Source of the DNA: Orobanche coerulescens
Lineage: Eukaryota; Streptophyta; Magnoliopsida; Lamiales; Orobanchaceae
Direction of reading: 5' to 3'
Length of the DNA stretch: 64,000 nt
NCBI GenBank assembly: GCA_033398695.1
Contig: CM065809.1
Span: forward strand, 176,566,501 to 176,630,500
The notes beneath the pieces were generated by a model. That model saw only the letters and a list, made by a program, of their open reading frames with translations. It searched no databases and was not told where the DNA came from. Shown in pieces: positions 9,984 through 21,811 of the stretch. Within the stretch, counting starts at the first letter, position 1. Each line of letters begins with the position of its first letter. The translations under genes and the position numbers were made by a program.

Positions 9984-12580
9984 ATGTCGAGTTCTGACAA
10001 GGGAAGGGTATTGCTACATCTCCCAAAAAATCCAAAATGTCCAAGTTCGAGCGAATGGGTCTTTGGGGCAAATCGAAGAAACCATCTGGAATAATTATTC
10101 GGGAGCCCCAAAACCAAACTCCACCCGGTTTTGAAAATGAAAGTCAAGAAGCTGAATATGATGCTATACATGAAAATATCTATTACGGTAGTACAACAAC
10201 TACCAGTGAAGAAGAAGTTGATCTCCGGGGATTTCGACGTGTCCCGAATCGTCAACAAGCGCAAAACATCGACGAAGAAATGGACCATGAAATCGATGAA
10301 GCTATGTTAAATCAAACATATGCAACATTCGAGCGCACTCTTCATGGCGTACCAACTCCGACGCAAAAATCAAAGTCGGCGTCTGCGGCAAGCCAAGTGA
10401 AGAAGAACCTCCTTATGTTGAGGAGTTATCGTCAGGAGGAAGAAAATGTGAAAGGCGAGATGAAACAAGAAAACTAAAGCAAGAAACAAGCTCACTGTTG
10501 CGAGTAAAGGAGACCGGTATCCGTACTTTTTTCAAAACACTTTAACAAGGAAAAAATGTCGGATGGTTCGATGAAGGTATCTTGCAACTACTGCTCGAAA
10601 GAGTATCCGTATAAAGCCGGGGATGGATATAGAAATTTTAAAAGGCATTTTGAGAATAACCATGCCTCGGTCCACGGAGAACAAAAGTCACAAAGTCAAC
10701 TCAACTTCCAACCTTCTACTGGAGCCGGGCCAGTCGGCAATCAAGGTATGTCTGAATCTCAACTTTATAAATATAATGAAAAAATTGCTAGAGAACAAAT
10801 GGCAAAATTATGTGCACAAGAATCTTTACCTTTTAATTTTGCGGATAGTACGGGTTGGGAATACAGGATGCAAAATGCCTATAATCCTGCTATTAAAAGA
10901 ATTTCACGTATCAAAATAACTAGACAAGTAGTATACCTAGCCAAACAACATAAACTTGCACTACAAGCTTATTTTAGATCTATAAATCATAGAGTTTCTT
11001 TAGCTGCAGATACTTGGGCAGATTTTAAACAAAAAAATGATTATATGGGAATAACTATACACTGGATTGATGAAAATTGGAACTTAAACAAAATATTACT
11101 TGCATTTAAAAAATTTAATTGTACACATAGTGCAGATAATATAGCTAGAGCAATTATTAAAATTTTAACTTTTTATTGCTTAAAAGATAAAATTTTCACA
11201 ATTGGTTTTGATAATGCTAGTTTTAATATTGCAAGTGTACCAACTTTAATACAAGCTTGCAATCCTGTTTTAGCGGGTCGATTATTTCATACTAGATGTA
11301 TATGTCATATTCTAAATTTATGTGTACAAGATGCATTAAAATTTGTAGATGAGGCAATAGAACCAATTAGAAAATATGTCTTATTTTTACATAATCGCAC
11401 TAAGTTAGCTAGACAATGGGTAAAATTTTTAAAGTCAAAACAAATGCAACCCAAATTTTTTACTCCAGACGTAAAACATAGATGGAACTCAACTTATGAG
11501 ATGTTAAATTCAACTAATGAATATAAAGAATTATTGTGTGAATTTTTTGATACGTATTTTCGCGTAGAAGGATTTTATTTATTGCCAACATATTGGGATG
11601 AAACTAAAGATTTAATAAAACTATTAAGGGTTTTTGAAAATGCAACTAAAGATTTAAGTGGTTGTTATTATCCCACGTCTCCTAAAGTTTCATTTCATTG
11701 TTGTTTTATTGTATCTGAAATGGATGCTTGAGGTAAATCCGAAAGATTATCGAATGCTATTTACAATATGTGTTTAAAATGGCTAAAATACTTTAATCGT
11801 ATTCATGATGTTTTCTTGATTAGTGCTGTTTTATCTCCCGATTTGAATTTAGCTCAAGTAGAATAATTACTTGAAATATATTATAATATTCTTAAAAATT
11901 TGGGTTTTCCTAATATTGTGGATAGTGTTGAAAGTCAAACTTTATTTGAAAATATTCCTGACGTTGAACAAGTAAAAATTGATTTGAAAAATAGTTTAGA
12001 AACTGTTTTTTCTGAATATTCTTCTAAATATGGTGATAAGATTCAAACTCAAAAAACAAGAACTAAGACTACAAATACATTTAACATGGAATTCGACAGA
12101 ACTCCCACTAACCCATTTCAACAACAACTCTATAATATAGCAAGAAATAGGGGTGGTAGTAACGCCGGTCAAAGAAATGACCTTAGTAGATATTATGCAA
12201 CTAGTTTTGTGCCAGAGGATGACAATGCAGGTACCTTTGATCTGTTGGATTGGTGGAAAAGAAGGGGAACCGAATTTCCCATACTTTCTATTATGGCACA
12301 AGAAATTCTTGCAGTGCCCGCATCCACAGTCCCCGTTGAGAGTGCTTTTAGTGAAGGAGGCTATATGTTGGACGAGCGGAGATCCCGAATGACGCCAAAA
12401 AATCTCGAGGCTCAAATGATACTTAAAGACGCAACAAAAGCCGAGTTACGAGATCAAGAAAATAAATGGGATGACCTATTAGCGGACCAAGATGCCTATC
12501 AAGAAGGCACTACTGAAGGAGAGTCTAGTCAAATGAGTCAAACCGATGATCAAAACGACGACAACATCGACTTCGACTAA
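9984..12580 (+). pseudogene. hAT transposase, nearly full length with stops and one frameshift
   Basis: The first ATG (9984) starts a frame that slips after about 20 codons into the frame used from 10037 onward. That frame runs to 12580 with stops at 10475-10477, 10508-10510, 11729-11731 and 11864-11866. In order: an acidic N-terminal region; a BED zinc finger at about 10580-10660 (CNYC then HFENNH); the RNase H-like core with DTWADF and FDNASFN (candidate catalytic Asp motifs); a DUF4413-like segment near 12080-12150; and the hAT C-terminal dimerisation domain (STVPVESAFSEGG, RRSRMTPKNLEAQM). The enzyme would bind the subterminal repeats and cut and paste the element. As read it makes no full-length product unless stops are bypassed. 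Confidence 0.88.
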
Positions 12581-12604
12581 AGGTAAGTAAGGTAAGTCAG
12601 GTAA

Positions 12605-12805
12605 GTAAAGAACTACGTAGGGCTTTGATTCCTCACGAGGATACGTAGGCAATTTAATTTTAAGTGAAAACTTAAAATTAAATACAAGCCTATTTTTTTC
12701 TTACTCTTCTCAAGTAAAAGAACTACATGGAGCTTTGATTCCTCACGGGGATACGTAGGTAATTTAATTTTAAGTAAAAACTTAAAATTAAATACAAGCT
12801 AATTT
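12605..12805 (+). repeat. two-copy 3' UTR repeat with internal hairpins in hAT element
   Basis: Two copies (about 12610-12690 and 12720-12800) share GCTTTGATTCCTCACG, GATACGTAGG and a stem formed by AATTTAATTTTAAGT against ACTTAAAATTAAAT. The hairpins sit right after the transposase stop and may act in 3' end formation or RNA stability. Confidence 0.75.
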
Positions 12806-13261
12806 TTTCAAATGATTTCCTTTTTCACTTATAGTTATTTTTCGTGTATAAAATGATAACAAATAAAAGTTTCATAAAAAAAAAATAGAGACGGGTTGGA
12901 CCCGTGACCCGGACCCGTGGCCGACCCGTCGACCCGCCAACCCGTACATTTCATATGTACGGGTGGGGTCCGGGTCCTGTCCTGCCGACCCGGCGACCCG
13001 GCGGGTCCGACCCGAACCCAGACCCGTGGTTGGGCACCTCTAACTACATGCATATTTTCAATATCAACCACTAGAGACAACTCTGATACTGCGGAGCTTG
13101 AGTCGAGCCGATCTGAGCCATCGAAAGGCCAAGACACTTGATTTGGGTGTGTTATTGTATGAAAAATATCAAAGAACTTTTAATTTATATCTTGTGAGAA
13201 AAGAAAATGATAATTGTGAGTGGGTGTTAGAATGGCTTAGGGAATCATAGAAAGATCGGAC

Positions 13262-13565
13262 TCGTGGGACGGAAGCTTGAACCTACCGGAAAGTACGCAA
13301 CACAGTCGACATATCAACTACTCTTGGGAGATATACAACAAGAGGATGAAGATTTTTTATACGAAAAGCTATGGAAGGCACCGGTGTCCCTGGGAATGTA
13401 AAAAGCTTGGTATGAAAATTGGTTTTAAGACGATTACCATCAAAAGTGAATTTATCAAACCAAGAATTTAATGTCGGAAATGAAATATGTTCTCTTTGTG
13501 AAAAATGAGAGAACGCAAGCTCATTTACTCTTTGAATGCGAAATCTCATAGGCATTATGGTCGAA
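13262..13565 (+). pseudogene. LINE remnant, zf-RVT region, left half
   Basis: The broken frame reads like the segment following the reverse transcriptase in plant LINEs: a GKYATQSTYQLLLGD-like stretch, FLYEKLWKAPV, then a CxxC-type stretch around VLFVKNE, HLLFECEIS and ALWSKY. Stops and frameshifts interrupt it. The match ends abruptly at about 13565, where a long-inverted-repeat element begins, and resumes at about 26466 with the expected downstream region, so one old LINE copy has been split. Confidence 0.62.
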
Positions 13566-13890
13566 ATATAGGGTAAATTATAATTTTAGCTCTTCTATTA
13601 TGGCGAATTATCAAATTTTCTTCTCTATTAAAAATCACACGAATTTAGCAGCTCTATTTATCACCATACTTTAGCCCTTCTACTATTACAAATTACCAAA
13701 CTATCATATCTACTAAAAACCACACGAATTTAGCCCCTGTATTTGTCACCCTTTATAAAATCGGCCTCCAAGTGATTTTACATCCAAATTTATTAACCTG
13801 CTACTGACTCAGCGTGTACCTCTCCGCCCACGTCATGTTTTTGCTCAGTATTTTCCCACATAGCAACGTGTAAGAAACAAAGTTGCCACT
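13566..13890. mobile_element. left arm of long-inverted-repeat (foldback) element
   Basis: This arm is similar to the reverse complement of 25969-26465. Shared landmarks are the TGACTCAGCG block, the block with CTCTCCGYCCAYGTCA, and ACRTAGCAA. The arm contains an internal duplication (TTAGC..CTTCTA..TTA, then ACACGAATTTAGC, twice). It is non-coding. The Tat element is inserted near the centre, next to CCACT. Confidence 0.6.
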
Positions 13891-14856
13891 TGTTGTGCGG
13901 CGATTAATTCGCCTCGATAGGCGATCGGCATCACAATCAGAGAAGCCAACCATGGAAGACATACTCTGGACAAACGCCTGGAGTTCGGCAACATTCGGCG
14001 ACCGTCTTTTGGTACCAAGCGATCGTCTTTTGATGTCTGAAGATCGTCTTTAATGATCAAACCAGAGGCGATCATCTCGTGCCACGTATGGATCCAGCAT
14101 CCGTCAAAGTCGTCGAAGACCGAATCTTGGACGGTGGCCCACGTGCGGATCTTCAAAGGATACCGACAGATAGGACCATTGACCCCAGCCTGTCACCTAC
14201 CACACCTACCGACAAGGCCGCCGAAAGGTACAAAGTGGGTCCTCCCCGGACAGCGACTCGCAACGCGTGCTGGCTTCCCATTGGTTCGCCCAACTGGCCT
14301 TCAGCTGCAACCTCGGACCTCAAGGGAACAGGCCCACGTGATGGGACGATCGGCCGTCTTATTTTAATATAGAAAACGGCGATCGCCCGCGATCGCCTGA
14401 GGGATCCCAACTACCTTGTCCCCTATAAATAGAGGACTCACTGCTGTGGCCAAGGAGGGGCGAATTCTACTACGAATTAAGTGCAAAATACACACCAAAG
14501 AGAGAATCAAAGGCTCTTTTGGCAACCACTAATACATTCATAGTGATATTCATACACATTCATCATATATCCCAAGCAAGAACTCACAGATTTATCTATC
14601 TGGTTCTTCCGGCAATCTACGCGCTCTAAAGCCTAGATAATTAGAAGTCTTTACACTCCTTGTAATAGATTCTAACATTAATATTTGTACTCGACAGTAT
14701 ATTTATTAATAACATCTCGCGAGAGCATTCAAGCCCGGGATTAACAACCCCGGCAAATCTTGTGTTATCTATTTTCTCACGGAAGTGTTCTCGCATTTGT
14801 TTGTTACTCGATCATTCCAGCAATACTATCTCCGGATAATATTTTGGGTAACAACA
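13891..14856 (+). mobile_element. 5' LTR of Tat element
   Basis: TGTTGTG to AACAACA, 966 bp. U3 has two GCGATCGC palindromes (14379-14386, 14389-14396) shortly upstream of TATAAATA (14424-14431). Matches 25001-25963. Confidence 0.93.
14424..14431 (+). promoter_or_regulatory. TATA box of Tat 5' LTR
   Basis: CCTATAAATAGAGG context; the same core is at 25531-25538 in the 3' LTR and, on the minus strand, at 54510-54517 in the second Tat element. Confidence 0.7.
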
Positions 14857-14877
14857 ATTGGCACTAGAGGAAGGACG
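14857..14877 (+). other. primer-binding region of Tat element
   Basis: The sequence after the LTR, ATTGGCACTAGAGGAAGG, has the TTGGC start seen at many plant gypsy primer sites. It does not match the initiator Met tRNA, and I cannot name the tRNA. Confidence 0.5.
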
Positions 14878-14986
14878 AATCTAAACCTTCATTTTTATTC
14901 CTACCGTCTCGAAGAACACTCACTGTTCTCCGGACATATACTTGAAGAAACACTCACTGTTCTTCAATAGAAAAGCCTTCAGAAAA

Positions 14987-17900
14987 ATGACATCAGCAAC
15001 GACCTCCAAGAGAGCCACCCTGAGATCTTCCGGAAATCTCATTCCGGCGAGGACCGAATCCCAGCCCACGGCGGAAGGCGACCGTGGCGACGCCAGGCTC
15101 TCACTCCCGCCCCCGAGGGACGGTTCTAGCCTCTCACTCGATCGCCTGCATCAGGAACATATTGAGGAGGCTATAGCCATCCTCAGGGAGCGACGGAAGG
15201 CCTACGACTCGCCCACCATCACTCCATCGACCATCCGTCGGGCAGGCAAGCGGAAGCTTAAGGGGATCTATGTTGAAAAATCGACAGAAAGCCCCGAGCC
15301 GCAGGAGAAGGCTCTCGTGAGGCGGGACGATTCCGTCTTCAGCCGCCTGGGGAGCGATCTCTCATGGCGACCCGGGCACTCAGGCCCCAGCCGGGAGACA
15401 TCGGTATCCGAATCCTTTACCAGGAGTTCGGCATATCCGACTCCCAGGAGACAGGCTGGTCAAAGAGCCCCTGGTCGCCCAAGAAAGGAACCCACTGGCA
15501 GGGAGCTCGTCATTCACCACGGAGCTAGGGGATCAGTACACGATCGCCTTGGTTCGCGTTCTGAGAGCCAATCGGCGAGCAGTCAGGCAACGGCGATGGC
15601 CGCCATGCAACGCCAGCTCGATGAGATGAAGACGCTCCTAGAAATTGGGGCAGGTGCCAGACGACCGATCGCTGGGCTCAATGAACCGCTCGCGACTCAG
15701 ATCGAGCTCGCCCCAGTCCAACCAACGATCAATCCCCCACAAACACCTCTATATGAGGGGATATCGGATCCGGAAACCCACTTAAGCAAATTCTGGATCT
15801 ACATGACCGGATGCGGAGCTTCAGATGCGACGAAATGTCGTATGTTCCCGTTAACTCTGGGCGATCTCGCCCACAGGTGGTATATCTCACTACCATCTCG
15901 CTCAATCAATTGCTTTGAGAAGCTGGCGAACGAATTCACGTCGTACTTCGCCGCCAAAGTCGCTCGCCCGGAAGGTCCCCACCGCATGATGAAAATCAGG
16001 CAGGGGAAGGATGAATCGGATGAGGATTACATCGACCGGGTAGACGAGATAGTCCTCACCAGTGAGCCCATCAGCGACGAGATCGCTCTCCACGCAGTCC
16101 TGAACGGATTCCACGGACGCTCGCCCATGTTCAGGCACCTCACAAAGGATTTCCCCCCGACCTATACGGCCTTCCGCGTCAGAGCCGCCGATTTTCTGGC
16201 CAGGCAGAAAATGCTCTCACTCCACTTAGACGAGGGACATTCCGAAGAAGGAAAAGCACCTTCCGATGTCCAGAAAAAGGCGGTCGCCAAGCCCAGAAAG
16301 GAGGTCGCCAAGCCGCCTGGCGAGTTCAAAGCCTTCGAGGATGTAGAGGTCCACCTTCTTCACAACCTCAACTTATCTCCGGCCCACATCTTCAATGCGA
16401 TCAAGGGTCGCGAGTGGCTTTCCAAGCCAAAGCCAATAAGGGACCACGGTCACCTAGACCGTCGAAAATTCTGTGCCTATCATAAGAGTCCCGGCCACAA
16501 CACTAGCCAATGCCGCGACCTCCTCAGACAGCTCTGGCGACTGTTTGAGGAAGGCAAACTGGACAATTTGATCACCAAGCCAGAACCCAGGACGGAAAGA
16601 GCCGGAGGGCACGAGCGCCGACCAAACGAAAGGATTCCTCCCAATCCGATCGCCAGAATCGAGCATGAGCCAGAGTATTCTTATGAGTCGATCCCTCCGA
16701 TCAACCCTGGCGGTCGGATCAACATGCTTCAAGCAGGAGGTGGGAGCCTCGGGGGCCTTTCCCCGATTTCCACCCTGTCAAACAGAAAGCGAAAAGCCGA
16801 GCTGAGGGCTTTCGCCGAAGTCCATGTTGTAGTACCTCCAGAGCCGACCATCTCTAGAGACGCGCTCATCACCTTTTCCAACAAGGACAGGGAGGGAGTG
16901 CAATGTCCCAAAGAGGATGCACTAGTGATCTCCGTTTGTATCCTTGGGAAGACGGTTGATCGCATGCTGGTCGACAATGGGAGTTTATGCAACATCATAT
17001 TCAAATCCGCCCTAGACCAACTCGGCAACCTAATCAAATTCATCAAGCCTTTCGACACCGTGCTCCAAGGGTTCGGCGACAACACAGTCCAAGCCTACGG
17101 GAGGATCAAGCTCTCCGTTGAGCTAGTATGCTTTTATGATCCCAAGGTTAGGATTACTAGGAACCTAAGCTTTGTAATCATAGATAGGCCCAGCATCTAT
17201 AATGGGTTCCTAGGTCGCCCCTTTTTGGAAACCTTTGAGGCGGTCGCCTCATCTTTCTTTTACTGTATCAAATTCCCCACTGCCGATGGGACGGTCGGTA
17301 CTGTAAAAGGAGATCAGCTAATGGCAAAAAGATGTTTGAATTACTCCTATATTGTTACTTCTTTCAATACTTCCCATACTATATGTAACATTGAAGTGAT
17401 CGACGATCAACCCATGGAGATCGACGAGCCAAACACATCGTACCAACCCGACTCAGGGGACGCCATCTCTCATCAATTGACGGACGACATCGAGCCAAGG
17501 ATCGGTTTCAAGCCAAGTCTCGACATCGATCCAAGGACCGAGTCCGGAGATCGCACCAAACGAGAGGCGACTGTCCCTGTCGAAGAGTTGGAAAACATTA
17601 CGATGGATCCGGATCATCCAGAACGGGAAGTACAGATCGGCGCAAGCATCGACCGCGAATTAAAGGGAGATATGATCAACTTGCTACGTATGAACATCGG
17701 AGTCTTCGCCTGGTCGCATCAAGATATGGTTGGCATAATTCCCAAACACGCTTGCCATTATCTAAAAATCGACCGAGCTATGAAGCCTGTTCACCAAAAG
17801 CGTAGGAAGTTCGGTCCCGAGAAATACGCGGCGCTCGACATAGAAGTCCAGAAGTTACTCAACAACAAATTAACCGGAGTAGCCACAGACGAACCACAGT

Positions 17901-20753
17901 GGGTCGCCAACGCGGTGCTCGTCAAAAAGCCAACTGGCTCCTGGAGATTATGCATTGACTTCACCGACCTCAACGCGGCATGTCCAAAAGATCACTTCCC
18001 GATGCCTCATATTGATCACTTGGTCGATAGTACGGCAGGTTGCGAAATGATGTCATTTATGGATGCCTTCACGGTATCATCAAATCCCAATGGCGGAGGA
18101 AGACGTAAACACACATCTTTCCACACAGAAAAGACATATACTTTTGGGTCGAATGCCGCTCGCTTGAAAAACGCGGGCGACCTACCAGCGATTAGTCAAC
18201 AGAATGTTCGCCGATCAGATCGGCAAGACCATGGAGGTCTACATTGACGATATCGTAGTCAAAAGCCTCAAGAAGGAAGATCACCTCAACGATCTCACCG
18301 AGACGTTCGCCATCCTTGAGAAGTTTAACATGAAGCTGAACCCCAAGAAATGCAACTTCGGGGTGGGCTCCGGGAAGTTCCTGGGGCACATAGTGAGCCA
18401 AAGGGGGATCGAGGCGAACCCCACCAAGATACAGGCGATCCTTGACATGCAGGAACCGCGAAACATCAAGCAGGTGCAACGCCTCACAGGTTGTCTAGCC
18501 GCCCTCAACCGTTTCATATCACGGCTCGGCGATAAAAGCAAGCCTTTCTTCGCGACCATCAAGAACAAGAAGTTCGCATGGACGAAGGAAAGCCAGATAG
18601 CATTCGCCAAAATAAAGGAATATCTATCTAACCCCCAGATCCTGGAAAAGCCGATCCCCGGTGAAAAACTATTCCTTTACTTGGCAGCCTCGGAGGTCGC
18701 ACTAAGTGCCGTTCTGATGCGAACGGAGGGACAAGCCCACTTGCCCATCTACTATGTTAGCCAGGCGCTCCACGACGCTGAGACACGTTATACACCATTG
18801 TAGAAGATCGCCTACGCCCTTGTCATGAGTGTTCGTAAGCTGAGGGCTTACTTCTTCGATCACCAAGTGGAAGTCCTAACAACTCTACCTCTAAGACAAG
18901 TCCTGCACCGACCGGGCACCAACGGGCGACTCCTCAAGTGGTCGCTGGAGATCGCCCAATATGGTATCACTTACGCTCCTCGCACGGCGATCAAGGGCCA
19001 AGCTCTGGCGGACTTCGTGGTGGAATTAACGTTCCCTCACAGTCCAACCCAGGTCGACCGACCTGCCTGGAAATTATACGTGGATGGCTCAACGACCAAT
19101 GCGAGAGCAGGGGCAGGGATTGTCCTCATCATCCCCGACGGTCAGAGTTTCACAAATGCTGTGCGTTTCGGTTTTCGTGCGACCAACAATGAAGCCGAAT
19201 ACGAAGCTTTGGTAGGCGGGCTCGATCTAGCCCTCGCCCTAGATGTTCGTCGCCTCCATATCTTCATGGACTCCCTTTTGGTCGTGAACCAAGTCAAGGG
19301 AGAATATGAGGCGCGCGGCGAATAGATGGTCAAATACCAAGAGCTGGTCGCCGAAATGTGCACAAAATTTGAAGAAGTGCTAATCGAACAAGTCCCGAGA
19401 GAGCACAACTCCCAGGCCGATGCTCTTTCCAAACTAGCATCATCGGATGGGGCAGCCGACTTCTCCAATATCCAAATCACAAAGTCAGCTAGGCCGGCGA
19501 TTGATAGAAGCCTGGTTACCACGGTCGCCATCGCCGAGAGAACCGGATGACTCGCTCATCAAATACTTAAAGGACGGAACGGTCCTCGACGACCGTGTTA
19601 AAGCTCGCCAACTCACTTCGGCGACCGTGATATACCCTATCGACGTCCGCTTTACAAGCGAGCCTTCACCTTCCTCCTCAAGTGTATTACACCGGAGGAA
19701 GGTCGGCCTGTTTTAGCTGAGATCCATGACGGGATTTGTGGAAACCATGCGGGCGGGCGAGCCCTCATCCATAAGACAACCAGACAAGGGTTTTTCTGGC
19801 CATCACTTCGGAAAGATGCGATCGCCTATGCCAGATCGTGCCATAGGTGTCAGATAATGGGCCCCAACATTAAACTATCACCCGAACAGCTCACCTCCAT
19901 GTATAGCCCTTGGCCATTTGCGCAATGGGGCATCGACCTTATAGGTCCCTTACCGACGGCCCTGTGGGGTAAGTTCGCCATCGTAGGGGTCGACTATTTC
20001 ACCAAATGGGCTGAGGCCTAACCGCTCATCAAGATCGGCCTAGAGCAAGTGATCTAGTTTATATGTAAAATCGTAATTTGCCGAATCGGTCTGCCCATTG
20101 CGATCATTTCCGACAACGGAAAACAGTTCGACGGCTTAGAAGTCATGCAATTCTGTGAAAAGTGGGGAATCAAAAGGTTATTCTCAGCGCCCTATCACCC
20201 TCAGACGAACGGGCAGGTAAAGGCAGTGAATAAGATCCTCAAACACACGATCAAAGCACGACTCGAATCCAGGCAAGGACGATGGGCGAGCGAGCTCCCA
20301 GATGTTTTGTGGTCCTACCGAACGACGACCCGCAATTCAACCGGTGAAACCCCGTTCGCCCTTGCCTTCGGAACATAAGCGGTGATTCCTTCAGAGATCG
20401 CCGTCCTCAGCCATCGAACCGAACAGGAGATGACGCCCGACAACGATGTGGCCCGACGAATCGACCTAGACATGCTCGAAGAACGACGACTGACCTCAGA
20501 AATGAAGAACACAATCCACAAAAGGAGAGCCGAGAAGTTCTTCAATTCAAAGGTCAAAGAAAGAAGGTTTCAAGTAGGCGATCTCGTCCTCAAGAAGATC
20601 CAAACCCACACAGGCGTTTTCGGTCCGAACTGGGAGGGACCTTTCAGAGTATCCAGATGGCTAACTAAAGGAGCCTACGAGCTGGAACATCCTGACGGTA
20701 TTCCGGATCAATACCCCTGGAACGCCGTGCATCTGAAAAAATACTACCAGTGA
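14987..20753 (+). pseudogene. Tat gag-pol polyprotein (gag, protease, RT, RNase H, archaeal-type RNase H, integrase), broken
   Basis: From ATG 14987 one frame runs 3.2 kb. It holds the retrotransposon gag domain (SDPETHLSKF, about 15753-16110), a CX2HX4HX4C finger (CAYHKSPGHNTSQC, about 16470), a protease with VDNGS (about 16970) and the first half of the RT (WRLCIDFTDLNAACPKD). A one-base loss near 18072 shifts the frame; RT resumes with YIDDIVVKS. RNase H (LSAVLMRTEG), a second aRNase H (LYVDGSTTNARAGAG) and the integrase (HDGICGNHAG, GIDLIGP, SDNG, NGQVKAVNK) follow, ending at 20753. In-frame stops occur at 18801, 19323, near 20021 and 20055, and at 20376, with a further frame excursion at about 19550-19700. 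The integrase residue expected to be catalytic Glu is Lys (QVK). The polyprotein would copy and insert the element; this copy cannot. Confidence 0.9.
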
Positions 20754-21811
20754 TAATTTTGTATTCAATTTCAATGATGTACAAGTAATATAATGAGATT
20801 TTTTCCTATCCCATCTATTCTGGCGATCGCCCCATCAGGCATATCGCATACCGCCGACGATCGCTGATCACGACGATCCTAGGTAAAATTAATGCAGCCA
20901 TGGTCCTGGAGGTCGATGGAACCGACAGCTTCGCCCATGCAAGGTTCCTTTGGGCTGAGATCGCTCGCCTTTCGTTTAAATACGAGGCCGGCGTAGCCAA
21001 AGGGCCCTCCAAAATAATCAGTAGGCACGATAGCACGCCCTCAAGGTACATCATTTAACATGGTGAACCCGGACAATGCGACGTGCCACTACCCCCGTCT
21101 CAACGTACACCGTCGAGGGTCGCCATCTTCATGGCGGGCCGAGGTGGAAGCAGAGCTAACAAGCCGCGGACGTGGTGTCGAATAAGCCGACAACACTCCG
21201 CGCAAGGACTCCTCCAGACCGAGATCGCCCACCTTTCGTTTTAACACAAGGCAGGCGTAGCCTAATGGAGGACCCTCACAAAAAGTGAGTCGCGGGATAC
21301 ACAATATCCCTCGCACACAAAGACACGATTGGGGAGGTCGGTCCATCGAACACCCCAACCGTACATGATTCTTCAGAATCGGGAAACTGAAGATAGCTCG
21401 CCAGACAAACTAGTTTTTGTTTCCTTACTTACAATATGTGAACAAAAACAAGGGGGCAGAGATGGGTCGAGATAATCCCAAATACGATCGAACAAAGAGG
21501 AACCACACACGATCGGCTTCGCTCAAACACACGTAGGACGATCGGAGTCGTTCGACAAAAATTACAAGTAAGAATTCCAATTCAAAACATATCACTGCTT
21601 TCAACACTCAGACGATCGGTCGGATGAACAAAACGTCGAAAGCAATCATACACGTACTTGTAAAAATTTGCACGCGAACATTCAAAGGCGATCGTATGTA
21701 AAGAGACAGTATGAAAAAAGGAGCATTTTATTCATAACACAAGTTTCATACATTACGAGGCCCGAAGGCATTACAAAAAGTACAAGTTACAGAGGAAAAC
21801 AAAAACGCCTC
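20754..21811. repeat. noncoding spacer between pol and the antisense gene, with a duplicated block
   Basis: Two related blocks of about 200 bp (20870-21060 and 21080-21300) share the landmarks GAGATCGC..CACCTTTCGTTT, a tract around GGCGTAGCC and a CACCGTCGA-like run. A reverse-complement counterpart, also in two copies, lies at about 58740-59200 in the second Tat element. It is conserved between elements although noncoding. It could hold 3' ends for both convergent transcripts; that is inference. Confidence 0.6.

Larger units (their letters stand above)
9611..13042 (+). mobile_element. hAT transposon, autonomous type, decayed
   Basis: Both ends carry dense GACCCG/GGACCC subterminal repeats (about 9616-9775 and 12890-13030). 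The right end reads, reverse-complemented, TAGAGGTGCCCAACCACGG, a hAT terminus. A matching left terminus is not visible; the left end begins within the GACCCGCCGACCCGG repeats, so it looks truncated. The inside has a TATA box, a 5' leader, a transposase gene and a 3' region with duplicated hairpins. Confidence 0.82.
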
